A stretch of 64,000 nt of DNA from Rhodopseudomonas palustris HaA2 (GTDB lineage: Bacteria; Pseudomonadota; Alphaproteobacteria; Rhizobiales; Xanthobacteraceae): the NCBI RefSeq assembly GCF_000013365.1, contig NC_007778.1, positions 4,946,501 to 5,010,500 of the forward strand, written 5' to 3'. The notes under the pieces are model-generated. The model made no database searches and had not been told where the DNA came from. It saw only the letters and a list, made by a program, of their open reading frames with translations. Made by a program: the position numbers and the translations under genes. Below are positions 45,350 to 53,965 of the stretch, piece after piece; position 1 is the stretch's first letter; each line of letters opens with the position of its first letter.

Positions 45350-47086
45350 CTATTGCAGCACATGCAGGCTGCTGTACGCCCCGCCCCGTCGCATCAGCTC
45401 GTCGTGCGTGCCCTGTTCGGCGATGCCGCTGTGATCGACCACCACGATGCGGTCGGCATTGCGGATTGTCGCCAGCCGGTGCGCGATCACCAGGGTGGTG
45501 CGCCCCCTCGAGAGTTCCTCCAGCGAACGCTGGATTTCCCGCTCGGTGCGGGTGTCGAGCGCAGAGGTGGCTTCGTCGAGAATCAGGATCGGCGGGTTCT
45601 TCAGGAACATCCGTGCGATTGCCAGCCGCTGCTTCTGGCCGCCCGATAGTTTGACGCCGCGCTCGCCGATCACGGTGTCGAGCCCGTCCGGCATCGCCGC
45701 GATCATGTCGTCGAGGCGGGCCCGGCGCGCCGCTTCGAGGATGTCGGCTTCGGAAGCACCGAGCCGGCCATAGACGATATTGTCGCGGATCGAGCCGCCG
45801 AACAGGAAGACGTCCTGCTGCACGATGCCGATCTGACTGCGCAGCGACACCAGCGTCATATCGCGAATGTCGATGCCGTCGATGGTGATGGAGCCGGCCT
45901 CGATCTCGTAGAACCGCGGCAACAGCGAACACAGCGTGGTCTTGCCGGTGCCGGATGGTCCGACCACGGCGACGGTGTCGCCGGCACGGATCTCGAGATC
46001 GACGTTGCGAAAGACCGACCGTCCCTTCGCGTAGCCGAAGCTGACGCCGCTGTAGCGCACGTCGCCGCGCAACGCGGTGACGCTGACGGCGCCCGGACGG
46101 TCGACGATCTCCGGCTCGGACTCCAGCAATGCGAGATAGCGGCGGAAGCCGGCGATCCCCTTGGGGTAGGTCTCGATCACCGACAGCATCTTGTCGATCG
46201 GCCGGAAGAACACGTTGACCAGCAGCAGAAAGCCGACGAAGCCGCCGTTCGACAATTCGCCCCGCAACACGAAATAGCTGCCGGCCACCATCACCACCAG
46301 CTGGATCAGACGGGTGCCCATGTAGCTCAACGAGCTGCTTGCGGCGATGATGCGATAGGCCTCGAGCTTGGTGCGGCGATAATTCGCGTTGTCGCGCGCG
46401 AACAGCCGGCGTTCGTGATCTTCGTTGGCGAAGGCCTGGACGATGCGGATGCCGCCGACATTTTCGACGATGCGGACGTTGAAATCGCCGACCCGACTGT
46501 AGATCTGCTGCCAATTGGCGGTCATCTGCGCGCCGTAGCGCGAGGTGATCCAGGCGATCAGCGGCACGATGGCGGCGGTGATCAGCGCCAGCTTCGGATT
46601 GACGGCGAACATCAACGCGAACGCACCGACGAACGTCATCGCCGCGATGAACAGGTCTTCCGGGCCGTGGTGCGCCACCTCGCCGATCTCCTCGAGATCC
46701 TTGGTGACCCGCGCCACCAGATGGCCGCTGTTGTTGTCGTCGAAGAAGCGGAACGACTGCTTCTGCAAATGGTCGAAGGCCTTGCGCCGCATCTCGGTCT
46801 CGATGTTGATGCCGAGCTTATGGCCCCAATACACCACCACCGCGATCAGCGCGGTGTTGGTGAGATAGATCACGAGCAGGCCCGCAGAGGCGAGAAGGAT
46901 GAGCCCCCATTGCTGGGTCGGCAGGAGATCGTCGACGAACGCCCTGATCGCCATCGGAAAGCCGAGTTCGAGCAGGGCCGACACCACAGCGCAGGAGAAA
47001 TCCAGGATGAACAGCGTCTTCCACGGCCGATAGTAGGCGAAGAACTTGGCGAGCATGTGCTGCGGCATGACGGCTTCGGCTTCCAT
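45350..47086 (-). CDS. ABC exporter (fused membrane and ATPase domains)
   Basis: A 578-residue half-transporter. Six transmembrane segments lie in residues 1-310, followed by an ATPase with Walker A GPSGTGKTTL, signature LSGGQKQR, Walker B ILILDEATSALD and H-loop AHRLAT. Two copies dimerise to form an exporter of lipids, drugs or siderophores. Its place at the edge of the siderophore island makes export of the siderophore a reasonable inference. The start is uncertain: ATGs at 47086, 47068 and 47056 are all in frame, each with a poor ribosome-binding site; the frame further upstream has no family resemblance. Confidence 0.83.
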   Translation of the reverse strand: MEAEAVMPQHMLAKFFAYYRPWKTLFILDFSCAVVSALLELGFPMAIRAFVDDLLPTQQWGLILLASAGLLVIYLTNTALIAVVVYWGHKLGINIETEMRRKAFDHLQKQSFRFFDDNNSGHLVARVTKDLEEIGEVAHHGPEDLFIAAMTFVGAFALMFAVNPKLALITAAIVPLIAWITSRYGAQMTANWQQIYSRVGDFNVRIVENVGGIRIVQAFANEDHERRLFARDNANYRRTKLEAYRIIAASSSLSYMGTRLIQLVVMVAGSYFVLRGELSNGGFVGFLLLVNVFFRPIDKMLSVIETYPKGIAGFRRYLALLESEPEIVDRPGAVSVTALRGDVRYSGVSFGYAKGRSVFRNVDLEIRAGDTVAVVGPSGTGKTTLCSLLPRFYEIEAGSITIDGIDIRDMTLVSLRSQIGIVQQDVFLFGGSIRDNIVYGRLGASEADILEAARRARLDDMIAAMPDGLDTVIGERGVKLSGGQKQRLAIARMFLKNPPILILDEATSALDTRTEREIQRSLEELSRGRTTLVIAHRLATIRNADRIVVVDHSGIAEQGTHDELMRRGGAYSSLHVLQ

Positions 47087-47581
47087 TTCTTCGAGACATG
47101 CAGCGCCATCGCGCAGACGCGGAAACCGCGAGGTCCCGTCCGAGTTCAGCGGCAAAACCGGATCGGGACTGGCGGAGCTCTCTGCCCTTCGTCGCCGAGC
47201 GACGATCGAGCCGTCGGCCGTCGCTCGGCCGCCGATAGCCGCGGGCAGTCCCGACGACATCGTCCGAGTGATGACGCCACAGATGTTTCCGTCGGCGCGA
47301 TCCGCACGACAATCCGCGCGCCTGCCGCCGTCGGCATCCACGGTCACAAATATGCCGGCGGGCTCGTCAAAAGTGTCGCTGAGGCCCGCAGCGAAATACG
47401 AATAGAGATCTTCTTCGCAGGGCACAATCGCACGAGCTTATAATCGGTCTACGCTCTGCGGGACGACATCGCGACGACCACAAGCGTTCACGCGAGTGAC
47501 TGTCGCAGCTCGCTTGGTTCTGCCCGGGATGTGCCCGGCGACGGCGAGTGGACTTGCCCCATAGTTCAGCGGAGTGGATAT
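47087..47581. other. 495-base intergenic region
   Basis: It separates the ABC exporter start from the end of the iclR gene. No convincing gene, RNA or repeat is visible. The exporter frame is open through much of it but reads as Arg/Asp/Ser-rich non-family sequence. The exporter promoter should be here. Confidence 0.4.
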
Positions 47582-48358
47582 TCACTTGAGCGAGCCGAGC
47601 CGCCGAGACGCTCGGGTCGCAGATGCCTTGACCAGCTCGCAGAGCTCTTCGATGGCGCGAGCCGACAATCGCTGCCGTGGCACGGCGCCGCTCAGGGCGG
47701 CGATGATACCGCCGCTGGCGTCGCGAACGGGGACTCCGACGGCGAAGACGTTTTCGAGGTTTTCCTCGTCGCAGATGACGTAGCCCAGCCGACGACCCTC
47801 CTTGAGATCTTTGAGGATTGCGGACACCGAGCGCTTTGTCTTCTTCGTCAGCTGTTTGAGCGGGCCGGTGCCGAGCAGAGCCTGGACTTCGTCGTCCGAT
47901 CTGTCGAGCAGCAGAGCTTTGCCGAGCGCGGTCGAATGAAGATAGGTGCGTGATCCCGGCGCGTTAGTAATCGAAATCGGGCCGCCACTCTGCACCGTCG
48001 CCAGATACACGACATCCTGGCCGCGCAGCACGCCAAGGAAGCTGTTGACCTGGTGCTGCTCGGCAAGTAGGTGCAGTTCAGGTGCAGTGGCGGCGTTCAG
48101 GTCGGTCGAGGCGAGGAACGCCGAGCCGATCTGGAATGCCTTGTAGCCGATCTTCCACTTCGAATTTCCCAGCGACTTCTCGACGAAGCCGGCTTCGGAC
48201 AAAGTGTTGATCAAGCGCTGCGCGATGCTCGGCGCCACGCCGAGCTGGCGGCCCAGTTCGCGTACGCCGAGCTCCCCTTCCTGCCCCAGCAACTCCAGCA
48301 CCGCCAAAGCACGCGCGACGGTCTGACTGCCGGTCGCCGTCTTTCCCACACTAACCAT
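47582..48358 (-). CDS. IclR-family transcriptional regulator
   Basis: A 258-residue IclR regulator. The N-terminal winged helix-turn-helix is QTVARALAVLELLGQEG with ELGRQLGVAPSIAQRLINTLSEAGFV. The effector domain has LHSTALGKALL and GVPVRDASGGIIAALSGAVP. It lies 99 bases after cofD on the same strand, at the end of the long F420-associated operon. It is the best candidate for the protein that binds the 17-base palindrome (62961-62977) in front of that operon. The effector would be the pathway substrate. Confidence 0.9.
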   Translation of the reverse strand: MVSVGKTATGSQTVARALAVLELLGQEGELGVRELGRQLGVAPSIAQRLINTLSEAGFVEKSLGNSKWKIGYKAFQIGSAFLASTDLNAATAPELHLLAEQHQVNSFLGVLRGQDVVYLATVQSGGPISITNAPGSRTYLHSTALGKALLLDRSDDEVQALLGTGPLKQLTKKTKRSVSAILKDLKEGRRLGYVICDEENLENVFAVGVPVRDASGGIIAALSGAVPRQRLSARAIEELCELVKASATRASRRLGSLK

Positions 48359-48457
48359 CTGGATTTCGTCCCAGCGAGAAACTGCTGCCGTTCAGCGCGC
48401 GACGACACGGCATCGGCAGGCAATGCGGATACTCGGTTGCCGGCATCATTTCAAAGC

Positions 48458-49447
48458 CTATTTGGTCGAACCCTGGTCGGGGTGCGGCGCGCGGGTTCGG
48501 ATCAGCGCGCGGGCGAAGTCGAGGCAGCTGTCGGCCAGGGCCACCCGGTCAGCGTGCGAGCGCATCACCGTCGGCACGACATGGACGGCCATGCCGAGAG
48601 ATGCGATCTCCGGCGCCAAGGCCTCATCGCAGCGGTCGATGACGATGCCGTCGACGAGGCCGCGATAATGCGCGGCGACGCCGAGCGCCGACACCGGCGC
48701 ATTCAGTTCCTGCATGATCTTGGCCGCCGGACCTTTGATGGCGGCGCCGCCGACGATCGGCGACACCACCACGATCGGCACGCCGAGTTCCGTCAGCCAC
48801 GCCCGCGCACCCGGCACCGCCAGGATCGGATCGATGCTGAGATACGGATTCGACGGGCAGATGATCACCGCCGCCGGCTGAGGCAGCGCGCCGATCGCAG
48901 GATTGAGCCGTGCCTCCGCAGCGCCGGCAAACGCGATGCGATCGACCGGGACGCCGCAGGCCAGCCGCACGAAATATTCCTGGAAGGCGATTGCGCGGCC
49001 GCCGCTGTGGATCACCGTCCGGACCGCATCGTCCGACATCGGCAGCAGGCGCGCGGCGATGCCGAGCGCAGCACTCAGTTCGGCGGCGACCTCGGTCAAC
49101 GTCGCGCCTTCGCGCAGACGGTTGGTGCGATAGGCGTGGGTGGCGAGGTCGCGATCGCCGAGCTTGAACCAGGCCGGTCCACCGAGCCGCGCCAATTGCT
49201 CCATGAAGCCCCACGTCTCGCCTTCGAGGCCCCAGCCCTGCTGCGCATTGGCGACGCCGCCGAGCGTGTAGGTGACCGTGTCGAGATCGGGGCTGATGTG
49301 GAAGCCGAGATGCTCGAAATCGTCGCCGGTGTTGACGATGACGGTGAGCTTGTCGCCGAGCGCATGCGCCAGACCGTCCGCCAGCTTGGCGCCGCCGACG
49401 CCGCCGGCGAGTGCAATGATGTGATCGTCTGCAACAGGCGCGGTCAT
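48458..49447 (-). CDS. cofD: 2-phospho-L-lactate (or phosphoenolpyruvyl) transferase CofD/FbiA
   Basis: A 329-residue CofD-family enzyme with the N-terminal GGVGGAKLADGL (15-26), VNTGDDFEHLG and ICPSNPYLSIDPIL blocks. It joins the activated three-carbon acid made by CofC to FO, giving F420-0 or dehydro-F420-0. In bacteria the donor is often phosphoenolpyruvate-derived; the sequence does not tell me which. Its ATG overlaps the stop of cofE by four bases. It is the last biosynthetic gene of the long minus-strand operon. Confidence 0.92.
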   Translation of the reverse strand: MTAPVADDHIIALAGGVGGAKLADGLAHALGDKLTVIVNTGDDFEHLGFHISPDLDTVTYTLGGVANAQQGWGLEGETWGFMEQLARLGGPAWFKLGDRDLATHAYRTNRLREGATLTEVAAELSAALGIAARLLPMSDDAVRTVIHSGGRAIAFQEYFVRLACGVPVDRIAFAGAAEARLNPAIGALPQPAAVIICPSNPYLSIDPILAVPGARAWLTELGVPIVVVSPIVGGAAIKGPAAKIMQELNAPVSALGVAAHYRGLVDGIVIDRCDEALAPEIASLGMAVHVVPTVMRSHADRVALADSCLDFARALIRTRAPHPDQGSTK

Positions 49448-50202
49448 CGAAACAAATCCATGTGTTTGGGCCGCAGCAGATCACGCGCGGTGCCGATGCC
49501 GGCGAGATCGACCCCGCGGACCACGACGACCGGCGTCGCCTCCGCGGCCTGCCCCATCAGCAGCGACGCCGCTGCCGCGACTTCGTCGGCGGCGCCGACC
49601 TCGGTGGTCTCGAGCTTGCGGCCGAACAAATCGGGCTGACCACGCAGATCGCGCATCGTGGCGATGCCGCTGGCGCCGATCGTGGTGCCGATGGTGCCGT
49701 TGCGCCAGGCGCGACCGATGCTGTCGATGATCATCACGCCGACGGTCGCGCCGGTCCCGGCGATCAGCTGCTCCCGGATCTGCTGCGCCGAACCGTCGGG
49801 ATCGAGCGGCAGCAGCAGCGCGGTTTCGCCCTCTACATTGGAGCGATCGATGCCGGCATTGGCGAGCACCAGGCCGAGCCGGTGCTCGACGATGATCACG
49901 CCCGGCCGAACGCGCAGCACCTCGCTCGATTCCGCGAGGATCAATTCGACGATCCGCGGATCCTTGTGGGCCTGCGCGGCGATCTCGACAGCGCGCGGCG
50001 ACGGCGTCACCGCCGCCAGATCGACGCCGCGGCCCTCGGCCTTCGAGACCACTTTCTGCGCGATCACGACGATGTCGTGATCCTGCAGGTGCCGGCCGCA
50101 ATCCGCCAGCGATGCCAGGATCAGACCGGCCAGGTCGTCACCGGGCTCGACCAGCGGCACGCCCTCCAGGGCAAATATCTCCAAAGCACGTCGGACCGAC
50201 AA
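49444..50202 (-). CDS. cofE: Coenzyme F420-0:L-glutamate ligase CofE
   Basis: A 252-residue CofE-family ligase: PGDDLAGLILASL near the N terminus, VIAQKVVSKAEGR, LGLVLANAGIDRSN and IDSIGRAWRNGTIGTTIGASG. It adds glutamates to F420-0 in a GTP- and metal-dependent reaction. At this length it lacks the extra C-terminal FMN-reductase domain of mycobacterial FbiB, so another enzyme would reduce dehydro-F420 if that route is used. It starts 10 bases after npdG and overlaps cofD. Confidence 0.93.
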   Translation of the reverse strand: MSVRRALEIFALEGVPLVEPGDDLAGLILASLADCGRHLQDHDIVVIAQKVVSKAEGRGVDLAAVTPSPRAVEIAAQAHKDPRIVELILAESSEVLRVRPGVIIVEHRLGLVLANAGIDRSNVEGETALLLPLDPDGSAQQIREQLIAGTGATVGVMIIDSIGRAWRNGTIGTTIGASGIATMRDLRGQPDLFGRKLETTEVGAADEVAAAASLLMGQAAEATPVVVVRGVDLAGIGTARDLLRPKHMDLFR

Positions 50203-50212
50203 TCGACTCTCC

Positions 50213-50878
50213 TCAGGGGAGGCCGGTGATCCGCACTCCCGCGTCGGGAATCTTATAGAATTTATTGATCCAGATCAGCGCCGAAGTGAGGCTCTCCGAC
50301 ACCACCGAATTGGCCAGCGGCCCGATGTCGATGCCGCGCAGGCCGGCGTCGACGGCGAGCTGCATCACGGTGGCGCGCGCCTCCTTGTCGTCGCCGGCGA
50401 CCAGCACGTCGCAGTCGATCGCGTAGTCCGGATCCTTCAGCTTGTGGGCCGAGACGTTCTGGAACGCCGACACCACCCGCACGCCGTCGCCAAGCAGCGT
50501 CTGCACCGCGACGACGCAGGAATCGGTCTCCGGCAGCTGCACCCGGGTGACCTTGGGCGGCACCAGCGGCACGGTGACGTCGATCAGGATCTTGCCCTGC
50601 AGCGCGTCCTTCAGCCCCTGCACGGTCGCGATCTGCGCCTGATACGGCACGGTCAACACCACGATGTCGGCTTCCGCCACGCCGGAGGCGCTGTCGGCGC
50701 CTTCGGCTGTGCCGCCGCCGAGACGGGCATTGAGCTCGTCGGCCGCCGCCTTGGCCTTCGCGGCGTCGCGCGAGGCGATGATCACGCGGTGGCCGTGCTT
50801 GGCCCAGCGCAGCGCCAGTCCGCCGCCTTCGGCGCCGGTGCCGCCGACGACACAGATCGTATGAATTGTTGCAGTCAT
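50213..50878 (-). CDS. npdG: NADPH-dependent F420 reductase (Fno-type)
   Basis: A 221-residue F420H2:NADP+ oxidoreductase. The N-terminal Rossmann motif CVVGGTGAEGGGLALRWA is followed by VIIASRD, the usual NADP-selecting region, and VSAFQNVSAHKL in the F420 site. It transfers hydride between NADPH and F420, supplying F420H2 to the LLM-type enzymes upstream in the operon. It sits between the flavin-reductase-like gene (30-base gap) and cofE (10-base gap). Confidence 0.9.
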   Translation of the reverse strand: MTATIHTICVVGGTGAEGGGLALRWAKHGHRVIIASRDAAKAKAAADELNARLGGGTAEGADSASGVAEADIVVLTVPYQAQIATVQGLKDALQGKILIDVTVPLVPPKVTRVQLPETDSCVVAVQTLLGDGVRVVSAFQNVSAHKLKDPDYAIDCDVLVAGDDKEARATVMQLAVDAGLRGIDIGPLANSVVSESLTSALIWINKFYKIPDAGVRITGLP

Positions 50879-50908
50879 GGCATCCTCTGTTCTGCTATCA
50901 GCGACGGC

Positions 50909-51538
50909 TTATACTTCGACGATGTCGCCGAGCCGCACGTAGTTGCGGCCGCCGATGCGGGCGACCGGGGCATAGGCCCGGGGATCGATCTTGTGGTTCT
51001 GCGTCAATCCCGCGGCCACGTGCATCGCGACGATCCGCCCGACCACCAGATGGTTGGGGGCATCGCCGAAGGTCAGCACCTGGTCGAGCCGGCACTCGAA
51101 CTGGATCTTGCTGCCGGCGAGCCGCGGCGTCCGGATATGGCGCGACGGCAGCGTCGCGAAGCCGAGCAGATCGACCTCGCTGACGTCGGGTGGATACTCT
51201 TCGCTCGCCTGCTGGACGCTCTGTTCCCAGCCTTCCGGCACCATGTTGATGACGAACTCGCCGGCGCGCTGCACATTGGCCAGCGTGTCCTTGGCGACGT
51301 CGCTGCCGGTGCGCGGCCCGACCGAAAAGCCGAGCAGGCCCGGATCGACGGCGAGGATCACGAACTGGCTGAACGGCGCGGCATTGACGATGCCGCCCGG
51401 GCCGAGCGACGTGACGAACGCGATCGGCCGCGGGATCACCGCGCCGGTCAGCATCTTGTAGCGGTCGGCGCGGCCGAGCGCGGCGAGATCGATCTGATCG
51501 AACCGCTCCTCCGTCGCGCCTGCCGCCGGTTCGCTCAT
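50909..51538 (-). CDS. Flavin reductase-like / FMN-binding split-barrel protein
   Basis: A 209-residue protein of the flavin-reductase-like family. GAVIPRPIAFVTSLGPGGIVNAAPFSQF is represented by its typical PRPIAFVTS and NAAPFS parts, with EFVINMV and QFECRLDQVLTFGD further on. Members reduce FMN for monooxygenases or bind flavin, and some relatives act on deazaflavins. The ATG overlaps the stop of the LLM gene by four bases, so it may be its partner. Confidence 0.85.
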   Translation of the reverse strand: MSEPAAGATEERFDQIDLAALGRADRYKMLTGAVIPRPIAFVTSLGPGGIVNAAPFSQFVILAVDPGLLGFSVGPRTGSDVAKDTLANVQRAGEFVINMVPEGWEQSVQQASEEYPPDVSEVDLLGFATLPSRHIRTPRLAGSKIQFECRLDQVLTFGDAPNHLVVGRIVAMHVAAGLTQNHKIDPRAYAPVARIGGRNYVRLGDIVEV

Positions 51539-52542
51539 GCCGGCACCTTGGCCATCACTTCGGTGCCGAACCATTCGATCTGCTCGTTCATCTCCTCGAC
51601 CGTGTCGGCCGGAAACATCAGCGCGCTGCAGTGCTGGATGCCGATCGCGCGCAGCTTCTCGATCTTCTCGAGGATGACGTCGGGAGAACCGACCAGATTG
51701 GCGATCACCTGGTGGCTGAGGTCGCGGCCGGTGTAGGCGAGCGATACGCGATGCGCGACCAGGCCGCTCTCCATGTAGCGCTTCTCGGCCTCTTCCATGG
51801 TCTTGGCGATGGTGCAGGAAAACTGCGGGGCGATCTCGATCGACGCCGGGTCGCGGCCGAGTTCGGCGGCCCGCGCCTTGAGGTCCTTGATGCGCTGCTC
51901 CATCTCAGTGAGCGGCCGCCAGCCGGGCAGCCAGCCCTGCCCGTAACGCGCGGCGCGCTCGATTGCCTCGAGATTGTGCCCGCCGATATACAGCGGGAAC
52001 GGCTGCACCTTGCTCTTCGGAAACATCTCGACGTCTTTGAACGAGTAGTAGGCGCCTTCGTGGCTGGCGCTGGGCTCGTTGAACAGCATGTCGAGCGCCA
52101 GCAGCCCCTCGTCCATCATGTCGCCGCGCCGCGCCTTGGCGGCGCGCGAGCCGCCCCAGGCGAGAAATTCCTCCCGATAGGCGCCGAGCCCGACCGCCAT
52201 GATGAACCGCCCGTTCGACATCTGGTCGAGCGAGATCGCCTGCTTGGCGAGATACACCGGATCGCGCATCGGCAGCACGGTGAGCGCGGTGCCGAGCTTG
52301 ATCGTCTTGGTGGCGCCGGCGATCGCGGCGAGCACGATCAGCGGCTCGTAGAAGTTCGGCGGCTTGCCGGGAAACAGTTCGCGGACGTAGTTCTGGGTGG
52401 TGATGTGATCGTTGCCCCACACCGAATCATAGCCGAGGCGCTCGCAGAGCTGCGCCTGGGCGATGAAATCCTCCGGCCCCGCGAACGGGATCGGATACAT
52501 CACGCCTTCGAATCCGGTCGACAGACAGACACTGAACTTCAT
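51535..52542 (-). CDS. LLM-class (luciferase-like) oxidoreductase 1, probably F420-dependent
   Basis: A 335-residue TIM-barrel protein of the bacterial-luciferase superfamily: RLGYDSVWGNDHITTQNYV, then IKLGTALTVLPMRDPVYLAKQAISLDQMSNGRF, then PLYIGGHNLEAIERAARYGQGWLPGW. The family uses FMN or F420. Its place in an operon with F420 biosynthesis genes and an F420 reductase favours F420. GAGGAA precedes ATG 52542; ATG 52554 is a weaker alternative. It starts eight bases after the second LLM gene. Confidence 0.86.
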   Translation of the reverse strand: MKFSVCLSTGFEGVMYPIPFAGPEDFIAQAQLCERLGYDSVWGNDHITTQNYVRELFPGKPPNFYEPLIVLAAIAGATKTIKLGTALTVLPMRDPVYLAKQAISLDQMSNGRFIMAVGLGAYREEFLAWGGSRAAKARRGDMMDEGLLALDMLFNEPSASHEGAYYSFKDVEMFPKSKVQPFPLYIGGHNLEAIERAARYGQGWLPGWRPLTEMEQRIKDLKARAAELGRDPASIEIAPQFSCTIAKTMEEAEKRYMESGLVAHRVSLAYTGRDLSHQVIANLVGSPDVILEKIEKLRAIGIQHCSALMFPADTVEEMNEQIEWFGTEVMAKVPA

Positions 52543-52550
52543 GCGTTTCC

Positions 52551-53504
52551 TCATGACGATGTTAGGATGGCTTTGATCTGCGCGTCGTCGCGCACGCCGG
52601 CGATGACGATCTCGTCGAGCCCGGAGGCGTGATACTCGGCGAGCCGCCGGCGCAATTGTTCGGGCGTTCCGCTGGCGGCATGGCGGGCGACGATGTCGTC
52701 GCCGATCATCGCTTCGGCGCGGCTCCAATCCTCCGCCAGCACCGCGTCGTTCAGCCCTTGCTGATCGAGCGTGGTACCCGCCAGACCGAGATTGGTCTTG
52801 TGATGTGAGCCGCGCAGCAGAATCGCGAGAATCCGCCGCAGACGGTCGTTGGCACGCCTCTCGTCGTCGTCGACCGAGGCGTAGACCAGGCCCGAGGTCT
52901 TGACCTTGCGCCCCTTGGCGCCGCGCGCGACGCTCTGCAGCGTCTGCGCCACGAACGGCACCGAGGCGCCGGCGCTGATCAGCACGCCGTCGGCCTCGGC
53001 GCCGGCCAGCTCGAGCATCTGCGGACCCGACGCCGCCAGCACGATCGGAATCTCGGCCCCGGCCGCCGCCAGTCGGCGGCGATCGACGCGAAACGTCTCG
53101 CCCTGGAACGTGACCGTCTCGCCCGACAGCAGCGCGCGGACGAGCAGCAGCGCTTCGCGCATCGCCCGCAGCGGCTTGGCGCCGTCGACCCCGATCGCCG
53201 CGAGGTCGGCGGGCGCGCCGACGCCGAGGCACAGCTTGAGTCGCCCCGGAAAGCGTTCCGCCAGCGTCGCCGTGGCCATGGCGATCTGCACGGGATGCTG
53301 CGTCAGCGGGCTCACCGCCATCAGCGCGACCTTGAGGCGCCGCGTCTCCGACAGCGTCAGCGCGCCGAGCACCGCCGGATCGCGCAGGAACAGATGGTTG
53401 GCGATCCAGATCGTGTCGGCGCCACCGGCTTCGCCGGCCGCGACCTTGTCGCGAAACACGGCCGGTTCGTCTCTGCCGTCGCTGGAGATCGAGAGTTCAG
53501 ACAA
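52551..53504 (-). CDS. LLM-class oxidoreductase 2, probably F420-dependent
   Basis: A 317-residue luciferase-like protein, divergent from its neighbour: GGADTIWIANHLFLRDP, VALMAVSPLTQHPVQIAMATATLAERFPGR, KLCLGVGAP and VLISAGAS. The start is a TTG at 53504, overlapping the CoxS-like gene by eight bases; no ATG fits the family N terminus. Two LLM enzymes in one F420 operon suggest two reductive steps or two substrates. The substrate is unknown. Confidence 0.83.
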   Translation of the reverse strand: MSELSISSDGRDEPAVFRDKVAAGEAGGADTIWIANHLFLRDPAVLGALTLSETRRLKVALMAVSPLTQHPVQIAMATATLAERFPGRLKLCLGVGAPADLAAIGVDGAKPLRAMREALLLVRALLSGETVTFQGETFRVDRRRLAAAGAEIPIVLAASGPQMLELAGAEADGVLISAGASVPFVAQTLQSVARGAKGRKVKTSGLVYASVDDDERRANDRLRRILAILLRGSHHKTNLGLAGTTLDQQGLNDAVLAEDWSRAEAMIGDDIVARHAASGTPEQLRRRLAEYHASGLDEIVIAGVRDDAQIKAILTSS

Positions 53505-53964
53505 GGCTCTTCACCGCTTCGAGGATCTTGATGTAGCCGGTGCAGCGGCAGATGTTGCCGCGCAGATAATGCCGGATCTCCTGCTCGGTCGGATGCGGAT
53601 GGTGCTCCAGCAAAGCCGTGGTCGCCAGCACCATGCCGGGCGTGCAGAATCCGCACTGCATCGCTGCGTGGTCGACGAACGCCTGCTGCACCGGGCTGAG
53701 TTCGCCGCGCTGCGCCAGCCCTTCGATCGTCACCACCGATCTGCCGTCGATGTCGGCGGCGAGCGACGTGCAGCTACTCACCGGGAGACCGTCGACCAGC
53801 ACGGTGCAGGCGCCGCACACCTGCACGTCGCAGGAGCGCTTGGTGCCTTTCAGTCCAAGATCGTCGCGCAGGAAGTCGATCAGCAGTTCGAACGGCGCCA
53901 CCGACCGAGTCTGCGGCGCGCCGTTGAGCGTGAAGGAAATGTCGAGCGAAGCGATATCGGCCAT
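53497..53964 (-). CDS. Molybdenum hydroxylase small [2Fe-2S] subunit (CoxS-like)
   Basis: A 155-residue iron-sulfur subunit of the xanthine oxidase family. The plant-ferredoxin-type cluster uses Cys45, Cys50, Cys53 and Cys65; the second cluster uses Cys104, Cys107, Cys139 and Cys141 (CGFC and CRC). GGAGGG stands before ATG 53964. It follows the FAD subunit gene with a one-base gap and completes an L-G-M-S gene set. No export signal is present, so the enzyme is cytoplasmic. Confidence 0.93.
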   Translation of the reverse strand: MADIASLDISFTLNGAPQTRSVAPFELLIDFLRDDLGLKGTKRSCDVQVCGACTVLVDGLPVSSCTSLAADIDGRSVVTIEGLAQRGELSPVQQAFVDHAAMQCGFCTPGMVLATTALLEHHPHPTEQEIRHYLRGNICRCTGYIKILEAVKSLV

Positions 53965-53965
53965 G

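Noticed and set aside
47556-47630. GCCCCATAGTTCAGCGGAG resembles the 5' end of a tRNA
   Set aside because: No matching acceptor strand, anticodon stem or T-loop follows, and the sequence runs into the end of the iclR gene.
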